A DNA stretch of 31,087 nucleotides from UBA1737 sp964541525 (GTDB lineage: Bacteria > Bacillota_I > Bacilli_A > ML615J-28 > CAG-313). The stretch covers positions 1 through 31,087 of the forward strand of contig CAZIQF010000023.1 in NCBI GenBank assembly GCA_964541525.1, written 5' to 3'. Shown piece by piece: positions 25,545-31,087 of the stretch; the first letter of the stretch is position 1, and the number at the start of each line of letters is the position of its first letter. Under the pieces are notes generated by a model, which saw only the letters and a program-made list of their open reading frames with translations, was not told the origin of the DNA and ran no database searches. The position numbers and the translations under genes were made by a program.

Positions 25545-26604
25545 TGATCATATTTTTTCCTTCCTTAGTTAGTCCTTTTAACATATTTTCAACATCAGCA
25601 TCTGTTAAATCATAGTTGAAATATTTCTTAATGCATGATTTCATTTCTTCCTTTATATCGCATTCATAATCGCTGAATAAACTTGCAGTGTACTTTAACA
25701 TTAAAGATGTCTCAACACTTACATTTTCAATCCCAACCATACAAACAGGAATACGATATACTCTTCCTTCTTGATTACATGTTAATGATGACCAAACAGA
25801 TGATTCTCTCAAATTTGCTTCCAGGTTGTTTTGATAAGCACCACCAATCATCATAGCGTATGGATTCAAATTAATCATTTCTTCATCTGATACTTTATGG
25901 ACATTTAAAACCTCATATTTTTCTGTTGCAAGGACTACATTACTCACTTGGTATATTCTAGATATCATAGAATTACCCCCATCAGAATAATATAAACCTT
26001 TTGCTTTTTCACCATTCACATAGTAAACTGTTTTCTTATCCTCAGTTTTTGGTACTTTTGCTTCAATATCTGCAATTGTATCTTGAACTTCTTTAATCCA
26101 TGCATTCACTTTTTCTTTTACTTCTGGGAATATCTCACCGATAATTCTAGCTGTATCATAAACTTCAGCATCGAAAACACCAGTTGGAGAATATTGATGA
26201 ACTGCAACAACCGGTAGTCCTGCATTTCTAAAAGCCTCAGCATTTTCTGTATCTTGAATAATTACAAGATCAATACCATCTTCAAGTAATTCTTCTGCTG
26301 AAACTGAATACTTATATGACTTGTAATTCTTGGCATTAGGATATAATTCTGTAACCCAAGTATTGTATAAGAATGAACGATACGTTCCGGTAATTTTATC
26401 ACCTAAACCAAATGCAATCATAAAGTCAGTTGCTGATTGTGATATGCATGCTACATGACTAACATTTTTTGGAATAGTTACTTCAGTTCCTTCCATATCA
26501 ACAACTTTAATAAAATTTTCTTCTTCTTTTGGGCTACAACCAACAACACAAACTACACTAAATACAGAGATCACTACAACTAAAAGTTTTAAAATCTTAT
26601 TCAT
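25537..26604 (-). CDS. Fec-type ABC transporter substrate-binding lipoprotein (system 2)
   Basis: A 355-residue lipoprotein with signal peptide and lipobox VVGC (Cys23). The mature part has the class III binding-protein layout: VVDMEGTEVTIPKNVSHVAC at the start of the first lobe, a DLVIIQD strand, a linking helix, then the second lobe with VYYVNGEKAKGLYYSDGG and NPYAMMIGG. These are typical of iron-chelate, haem or cobalamin carriers, but the ligand is unknown. It is the first gene of the transporter unit and starts 16 nt after the gene for an unknown protein. It stops at TGA, with TAA two codons further on. Confidence 0.92.
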   Translation of the reverse strand: MNKILKLLVVVISVFSVVCVVGCSPKEEENFIKVVDMEGTEVTIPKNVSHVACISQSATDFMIAFGLGDKITGTYRSFLYNTWVTELYPNAKNYKSYKYSVSAEELLEDGIDLVIIQDTENAEAFRNAGLPVVAVHQYSPTGVFDAEVYDTARIIGEIFPEVKEKVNAWIKEVQDTIADIEAKVPKTEDKKTVYYVNGEKAKGLYYSDGGNSMISRIYQVSNVVLATEKYEVLNVHKVSDEEMINLNPYAMMIGGAYQNNLEANLRESSVWSSLTCNQEGRVYRIPVCMVGIENVSVETSLMLKYTASLFSDYECDIKEEMKSCIKKYFNYDLTDADVENMLKGLTKEGKNMIND

Positions 26605-26620
26605 TTATTCTTCCCTTTCT

Positions 26621-27370
26621 CTATTTAAAATCTTCTTTTTTATATAATTCTCGAAATTCACCTTGAAACTTATCTTCACCATTAATAACAAAATCAAAAC
26701 CTGTTAATGCATGAAAGTCACAGCATAAATAATCAAATAATTTACATAATATATCTATAAATCTAACAACAAGAGGAATTTCATAATTTTCATCAACCAT
26801 GTTTTCCATCATAAATGATTGATGAGACAGTTTATCTAAAAATTCCTTCTTCCAACTAATCAAATCATTAAAACCAGCTAATTTAATTAATTCAATTTCT
26901 TTTGGCTGAGGAACTTGTAATTTGCCGTTTTTTATTGATGGCTGTAATTTAGATTCGAACCATCCGTAATCCATGTAGCTTAGACGCTTATAAGTATCTA
27001 CTTTTGGAAATTCAGTTTCTAAAATGCTTCCTTCTTTTTCTGGATTATGACTTATATTAAGTCTCACTTTAAAGTGTCTAATGTATTTCTCTAATAATTC
27101 AGGATATAATGTTAATACCCTTATCAGTGATGTACTCTCTAAAAGCAGTCTTAATATAACTGCCGCTTGAGAAATACATCCGTTTTTAAATGACTCACAT
27201 ATGACTAAAGCAGACTTATAAGATTCATTAAATAAACTTAATAAATACTTATTTTGATTACCTAGCTTATCATAATATTTAAGTAATATTATCTCAGGCA
27301 TTTCTATAGCAATATTTGACATACTGCCAAGTAATTGTCTATATGATTCTTTATAAATACTTTTACTCAT
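26621..27370 (-). CDS. Helical protein of unknown function, possibly DUF5677-like
   Basis: A 249-residue, largely alpha-helical soluble protein. The segment AAVILRLLLESTSLIRVLTL (about residues 68-87) followed by a charged YIRHFKVRL helix resembles the core of DUF5677 and other HEPN-like folds, but I see no intact RxxxxH catalytic motif and treat the match as weak. There is no signal peptide or membrane helix. It has its own promoter (27390-27418) with a very short leader, GAGGTG before the ATG, and a TAG stop 16 nt before the uptake system 2 binding-protein gene. It may therefore be co-transcribed with that system. Confidence 0.6.
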   Translation of the reverse strand: MSKSIYKESYRQLLGSMSNIAIEMPEIILLKYYDKLGNQNKYLLSLFNESYKSALVICESFKNGCISQAAVILRLLLESTSLIRVLTLYPELLEKYIRHFKVRLNISHNPEKEGSILETEFPKVDTYKRLSYMDYGWFESKLQPSIKNGKLQVPQPKEIELIKLAGFNDLISWKKEFLDKLSHQSFMMENMVDENYEIPLVVRFIDILCKLFDYLCCDFHALTGFDFVINGEDKFQGEFRELYKKEDFK

Positions 27371-27389
27371 TGTCTCACACCTCTATTTT

Positions 27390-27418
27390 ATTATACTATA
27401 AAACGACCATTTTTTCAA
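27390..27418 (-). promoter_or_regulatory. Promoter of unknown helical protein and Fec system 2
   Basis: The minus strand has -35 TTGAAA (27413-27418), a 17-nt spacer and -10 TATAAT (27390-27395). The transcript would start only about 12-14 nt before the ATG. Confidence 0.65.
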
Positions 27419-27429
27419 TTGTTAAAGCC

Positions 27430-28749
27430 TTAAGCTCCAACAATCTCATCTATTTCTTCTTTATATAAAACATTTGATTCTAATAATCTATCATAGATTC
27501 TATTAAATAAATCCATATTATCTTTAATCAACTTTATTGCTTCTTTATACGCATTTTCTAATATACCATCTAAAAGTTTCTCAACTTTTCTCTTCTTTTT
27601 TTGAGAAAATCCATTATCGAGACTTGAAAACCCTACATCTACAGAATTTGTAACACCAAGCATACCAAACCTTTTAACCATAACTGTTGCTGTATTACGT
27701 GCCGTAAATAAATCTTGCATACAACTAGTAGTTATATCGTGAAGAATTACTTCTTCAGCTGCTATGCCTCCATATGAAACAATAATGTTATCTATCATCT
27801 TGCTTCTAGATGTAAACCCATATTGTTCTACTTCGTCATTTCTACTAAATCTAGTAAATCCTAATGACTGACCTCTAGATGTGATTGATATTTTATTTAA
27901 ATCATTTCTTTGTCCTAATTTAATAGCAACTAGAGCATGCCCAACTTCATGTATTGCTATTTTTTTACGAGCATCATCAGATAGTTTATTAGCTATTGCA
28001 CTACCAAACATAACACGATCAATTGCATCTTCTATATATTTTGTACTAATAGATTCCTGATTATCTCTAATTGCCATTAATGCTGCATCATTTAAGATGT
28101 TATCAACATCAGCACAGCATATCCCAGGAGTTCTAATAGCTAATTTATCAAAATCTACATCATCACTTATTATTTTGTTTTTTGCATAATGCTCAAACAA
28201 TAACTTTCTTTCTTTTTTATTTGGCATTCTAATTTCAATCATACGATCAAATCTTCCTGACCTTAATAAAGACTTATTCAGACTCATAGTAGAGTTTGCA
28301 GTTGCAATAACAATTATACCACAATTTTTCTGAAATCCATCCATTTGAGTAAGTAATTCTCTAATTAATGGTGAACCATCATTAACCAAAGGATCCATGA
28401 AATCGCTGCTACTGTCTAACTTATCAATTTCATCAATAAATATTATGCATGGTGAATTATTTCTTGCTTCAATAAATACTTCTCTAATTGATTTTACAGT
28501 AGTATCTTCATTTAATTCATCACCAATAGAATAGAATGGAATGTTTATTTCTTGTGATAGTGCTTTAGCCATTAATGTTTTGCCATTCCCACTTTCACCA
28601 ACTAATAAAATACCTTTTGGTATTCTAGCACCAATTTCTTCATACTTCTTTAGATTAACTATGAAGTTTTGAATCTCTTTCAATTCCATCTTTTCTTTTT
28701 CATAACCAATAATGTCATCAAAACTAATTCTCTTTAGATTGTTATTCAC
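27430..28749 (-). CDS. Soluble FtsH-like AAA/M41 metalloprotease
   Basis: A 439-residue protein with an AAA module and an M41 zinc protease domain, as in FtsH. It begins directly at the AAA linker (ISFDDIIGYEKEKMELKEI) with none of FtsH's two N-terminal membrane helices. Seen: Walker A GESGNGKT (51-58, usually GPPGTGKT), Walker B IIFIDEID (102-109), arginine fingers in LLRSGRFDR (R163, R166), protease motif HEVGH (His267, Glu268, His271) and third zinc ligand Asp346 (CMQDLFTA). Between PFYSIG and IREVF the sequence is about four residues short and lacks the FVG pore loop that pulls substrates in. It starts at GTG, with an in-frame TAA two codons upstream. It is a second, non-housekeeping type; the target is unknown. 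Confidence 0.88.
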   Translation of the reverse strand: MNNNLKRISFDDIIGYEKEKMELKEIQNFIVNLKKYEEIGARIPKGILLVGESGNGKTLMAKALSQEINIPFYSIGDELNEDTTVKSIREVFIEARNNSPCIIFIDEIDKLDSSSDFMDPLVNDGSPLIRELLTQMDGFQKNCGIIVIATANSTMSLNKSLLRSGRFDRMIEIRMPNKKERKLLFEHYAKNKIISDDVDFDKLAIRTPGICCADVDNILNDAALMAIRDNQESISTKYIEDAIDRVMFGSAIANKLSDDARKKIAIHEVGHALVAIKLGQRNDLNKISITSRGQSLGFTRFSRNDEVEQYGFTSRSKMIDNIIVSYGGIAAEEVILHDITTSCMQDLFTARNTATVMVKRFGMLGVTNSVDVGFSSLDNGFSQKKKRKVEKLLDGILENAYKEAIKLIKDNMDLFNRIYDRLLESNVLYKEEIDEIVGA

Positions 28750-28896
28750 TAATTAATTACCTTTTCTACTATTTTACGCATAGTTACGATTTATTTTTTA
28801 CAACTCTTATTTAATCAATGCCTAATTGCTGGCTAGGTGATTTCAATTATTTTAACCAATGCGCATCAATCTCGCGGGGCATGTATTCTAACATGT
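28750..28896 (-). promoter_or_regulatory. Long leader of the FtsH-like gene
   Basis: About 147 nt separate the predicted transcription start from the GTG start codon with no gene inside. On the minus strand it can form a 5-bp hairpin near its start (CATGT with ACATG) and contains the self-complementary ATGCGCAT. It is locally richer in G and C than its surroundings. No known riboswitch is recognised. Confidence 0.35.
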
Positions 28897-28902
28897 AAAT
28901 AA

Positions 28903-28931
28903 ATTATACCACACGATTTTTCATTATTCAA
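28903..28931 (-). promoter_or_regulatory. Promoter of FtsH-like gene
   Basis: The minus strand has -35 TTGAAT (28926-28931), a 17-nt spacer and extended -10 TGGTATAAT (-10 at 28903-28908). It lies just behind the regulator gene. Confidence 0.7.
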
Positions 28932-28981
28932 AAATTCCGGAAACACCTTTCCGATTTCAATAGGAATTATATTTCCAAAAC

Positions 28982-29013
28982 AAAAAAGAAGCTAACCCCA
29001 AAAAGGGCGTTGC
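28982..29013 (-). terminator. Intrinsic terminator of small regulator gene
   Basis: On the minus strand GC-AAC-CCC pairs with GGG-GTT-GC around five T with two one-base bulges (28991-29013), then TTCTTTTTT. The stem overlaps the last codons of the regulator gene. Confidence 0.6.
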
Positions 29014-29231
29014 TCCTTTACTTGTTTGTAAAGTCTAAGTAAATTAACATAACTATCAGATTCTGGAATACTTTGTCCATTGAGCCAATTTCTAATAGTT
29101 CTATCAGAAACACCAATTAACTCAGCTATTCTTTTTTGACTAATCTCATAGTATTTTAATAGGTCTAACATTTTGTAAACCTTTCGTAATACTTCATCTT
29201 TAGAAATTTTATGAAATAACAATTGATTCAT
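28992..29231 (-). CDS. Small XRE-type helix-turn-helix regulator
   Basis: A 79-residue protein whose centre carries a helix-turn-helix: ISQKRIAELIGVSDRTIRNW (about residues 31-50), followed by LNGQSIPES and a final helix. This is the XRE/phage-repressor pattern, with an N-terminal helix that could dimerise. It is small enough to be DNA-binding domain only. It has AAAGGG before the ATG, its own promoter and a 13-bp palindrome in its leader that could be an operator. Next to an unusual protease gene, a repressor whose level is controlled by that protease is a possible model, but this is inference. Confidence 0.8.
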   Translation of the reverse strand: MNQLLFHKISKDEVLRKVYKMLDLLKYYEISQKRIAELIGVSDRTIRNWLNGQSIPESDSYVNLLRLYKQVKEQRPFWG

Positions 29232-29246
29232 ATATAAACCCTTTCT

Positions 29247-29259
29247 AGGCTTAAAGCCT
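29247..29259 (-). promoter_or_regulatory. 13-bp palindrome in regulator leader
   Basis: AGGCTT and AAGCCT flank a single A. It sits between the promoter and the start codon of the regulator gene, where an autoregulatory operator or a leader hairpin would be expected. Confidence 0.4.
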
Positions 29260-29306
29260 CCGTCAAGACTAAATAAGGTTAAATATATCTAAGACTTCAC
29301 GAAAAT

Positions 29307-29335
29307 ATTATATCATAAAATCTCTAAATAATCAA
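29307..29335 (-). promoter_or_regulatory. Promoter of small XRE-type regulator
   Basis: The minus strand has -35 TTGATT (29330-29335), a 17-nt spacer and extended -10 TGATATAAT (-10 at 29307-29312). Confidence 0.65.
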
Positions 29336-29340
29336 TTATA

Positions 29341-29744
29341 TTAAAGTACTTTCAATATTACTCCCTGATATAACTCTACGTTTGTTCACTCTATAAGTAA
29401 ATAAAGTTGAACTAGATAAAATAAAGGGTTCAAATCTCATTACATAACTATTTTTTCAACCACCTTAAAATACCCTATATTCAAATCCCATTAGTTGAAC
29501 AAAATCCTACTCTTCTCTAAAAAATAAAAAAATTGCTCCAAATATGGAACAAAATCTTCAAAATAGTTCCTAAAAACTCTATATTTTCACTACAAATCAA
29601 GTGACTTATAGACACATTCTAATGTGTGTAATGACTAAATGTTGCATATTAAGGTTTTAGTGAACAAAATGTTTCATAATGCATCTTTTTATTCATCACT
29701 ATAATTTTATTAATAATCTATAAGTCTTTTATCTCTATGAACGC
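29341..29744. other. Non-coding gap between ATPase and regulator genes
   Basis: About 400 bp with no frame that looks coding. It holds a short perfect hairpin (ACACATT/AATGTGT at 29612-29627) and two similar short stretches with the core TTCAAATC (near 29429 and 29480). Nothing else can be supported. Confidence 0.5.
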
Positions 29745-29779
29745 AAAAAAAGGAACTAGCTTGTATTGTACTAGTTCCT
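29745..29779 (-). terminator. Intrinsic terminator of ATPase gene
   Basis: A 9-bp perfect stem (29751-29759 with 29771-29779) is followed on the minus strand by seven T, seven bases after the stop codon. Confidence 0.85.
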
Positions 29780-29785
29780 ATAGAT

Positions 29786-31087
29786 TTATTTAAGTAAAAA
29801 TGCCATATATAAAGGTATCGTATTAATTTCATTTGCTGTGCCTATATTAGCATCTGCAAGTTTAAAATTACTACTTACATCATATTTATCTTTATTGTTT
29901 AAGATTTCTTTTAATGATTTGGCATTGCCATTATTTGATTTAACTTCTATTAATGTTAGTTCATTATTATACCTTGTTACAAAATCTATTTCCAATCCAC
30001 TTGATTTATGATAGTAATATAAATCCTTATGCAATTTATTAAAGGCATCTGCAATAATATTTTCAAAAATTGCACCTTTGTATACCTTTAAATCACCATT
30101 AATAATATTATCAGTAGTTCCATCCTCTAACATTGCTATAAATAATCCTGTATCAGTCACATATATTTTAAATGTATCTTCGTCCTTATTACCATCAAGT
30201 GGAAGTTCTAAATTATTTAAATTATAACATTTACAAATTAATCCAAATTCTTCTAACCATATAATTGCATTACTATGGCTTCTAGCTTTGGCATTACTTG
30301 CCACTAATTTATATTGAAACTTCTTATTTTCTTTTGCAAGTTGATTAGGAATAGATTTGTATACTTGCATAATCTTAGTAAGTTCTGTTTGATTAATTTC
30401 TTGTACTTCCTCTTTATTAAGATGTTTACCGAAATCATCTTTATAACTTTCAAGAATACTTTGTTGGATTTCTCTTACTTGAGTTAAATCATGAGTCAAA
30501 TTAAATACATTAACTACATCAGGTAGTCCACCAACACATAAATATTCTTTAAAGTATTTCATAAGTTTCTCATTAACAGTAGGAATAACTTGAGTTTTAT
30601 CTATAAATGATTTCTTAACATAATCTATAACATTTTTTTCTAATCCTATTGCCCATAGATATTCTTCAAAATCCATGGGTTTCATAGTTATTACTTTTTC
30701 GAAGCCAGTAGAGACTCCTTTTGATACTTTTTTATTATATCCTCTTAAACCAAGAAGAGAGCCTGTACAAATAAGATCAAATCTTCCATCTTCCATAAAT
30801 GGTTTTATTGCAGATCTAGCATTCGCACATTCTTGTAGTTCATCAAAAATAATTATTGTTTTATAAGGTATGAATTTTGCTCCTAAATTAGATGCCGATA
30901 AGCTTATTATTAAATCATTCACATTTAAATCTTTATCAAATAAAGACTTTACAGAAGTATTATGCATAAAATCAATATACACAACATTTTCATAATGCTC
31001 TTCACAAAACTTTCTAACAATTGTTGTTTTTCCAATTTGTCTTAAACCTTTTATAATTAGAGCTCTTTTTTTAATTTTTAAAGATTC
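29786..31087 (-). CDS. AAA ATPase with DUF4143 domain, N-terminus beyond window
   Basis: The frame stays open to the right edge, so the gene is cut there; 433 codons plus stop are visible and about 15-25 residues are probably missing. The internal GTG at 30982 is not the real start, since 35 coding codons lie before it, including Walker A GLRQIGKTT. The rest has Walker B IIIFDELQE, sensor-like DLICTGSLLG, the MDFEEYLWA segment and a C-terminal nuclease-like DUF4143 domain with GAIFENIIA and the EIDFVTRYNN...LIEVKSN core of a PD-(D/E)XK-type fold. This AAA_14/DUF4143 family is common in host-associated and accessory regions; its role is unknown. It ends at a strong terminator. Confidence 0.9.
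   Translation of the reverse strand, partial: ESLKIKKRALIIKGLRQIGKTTIVRKFCEEHYENVVYIDFMHNTSVKSLFDKDLNVNDLIISLSASNLGAKFIPYKTIIIFDELQECANARSAIKPFMEDGRFDLICTGSLLGLRGYNKKVSKGVSTGFEKVITMKPMDFEEYLWAIGLEKNVIDYVKKSFIDKTQVIPTVNEKLMKYFKEYLCVGGLPDVVNVFNLTHDLTQVREIQQSILESYKDDFGKHLNKEEVQEINQTELTKIMQVYKSIPNQLAKENKKFQYKLVASNAKARSHSNAIIWLEEFGLICKCYNLNNLELPLDGNKDEDTFKIYVTDTGLFIAMLEDGTTDNIINGDLKVYKGAIFENIIADAFNKLHKDLYYYHKSSGLEIDFVTRYNNELTLIEVKSNNGNAKSLKEILNNKDKYDVSSNFKLADANIGTANEINTIPLYMAFLLK

Noticed and set aside
27430..28749. AGG reassigned away from arginine, as known in some uncultivated Bacilli
   Set aside because: The conserved arginine finger in LLRSGRFD of the FtsH-like protein is encoded by AGG, which fits Arg.
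26621..29231. A toxin-antitoxin pair
   Set aside because: The XRE protein is not adjacent to a small toxin-like gene; the helical protein lacks a clear HEPN RxxxxH motif and lies beyond the protease gene.
29426..29494. Two stretches resembling a tRNA T-arm (GGTTCAAATC and ATTCAAATCCC), as possible tRNA remnants or attachment sites
   Set aside because: No acceptor stem, anticodon arm or adjacent integrase could be found; AT-rich chance similarity is more likely.

Overview
The window is a low-GC, almost entirely minus-strand stretch of a Gram-positive anaerobe or microaerobe. Support for this comes from strong GGAGG-type ribosome binding sites, lipobox lipoproteins, TTGAAA/TATAAT promoters (often with an extended TGn -10), intrinsic terminators, and an oxygen-defence pair of superoxide reductase and flavodiiron protein that is typical of anaerobic Firmicutes. 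I infer a Bacilli/Erysipelotrichia/Mollicutes-related Firmicute and cannot name a species. The standard code fits: about 28 long frames contain no internal TGA, Trp is TGG, and four genes end in TGA.

Layout, left to right (genes read right to left). 1-4600: two MATE exporters flank a YitT-family membrane protein, followed by a small unknown protein. 4699-6511: a DrrAB-like ABC-2 exporter pair. 6620-8787: desulfoferrodoxin followed by a flavodiiron/flavin-reductase/rubredoxin fusion, driven by a promoter that overlaps a perfect 18-bp palindrome. 8870-9713: a LytTR regulator with its DUF3021 membrane partner. 9862-14171: a YwaF-like membrane protein, a transglutaminase-like lipoprotein with Cys-rich repeats, and an alpha/beta hydrolase. 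14318-15703: an APC amino-acid permease. 15856-19379: DUF3842, then a leader with mutually exclusive hairpins, then a FecCD-type permease, ATPase and binding lipoprotein. 19502-19903: a VOC/glyoxalase-fold protein. 19987-22352: a three-gene unit with its own promoter and terminator, made of a membrane-anchored Nudix-like protein, a four-helix membrane protein and a small anchored protein interrupted by an in-frame TGA. 22466-23277: a CmpB-like membrane protein split by a one-base frameshift, followed by about 500 bp of decayed sequence. 23776-26604: a second, distinct FecBCD-type uptake system. 26621-29231: an unknown helical protein, a soluble FtsH-like AAA/M41 protease lacking membrane segments and the usual pore loop, and a small XRE-type regulator. 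29341-29744 is non-coding. 29786 to the right edge: a DUF4143-type ATPase cut by the window edge.

The left two thirds look like ordinary transporter and stress-response genes. The 19990-31087 part looks accessory: two broken genes, gene debris, an odd protease, a regulator and an ATPase. The best candidates for something undescribed are the Nudix-like membrane operon, the pore-loop-less soluble FtsH homologue, and the attenuator-like leader in front of the first Fec system. No CRISPR array, rRNA, tRNA, transposase or integrase was found.
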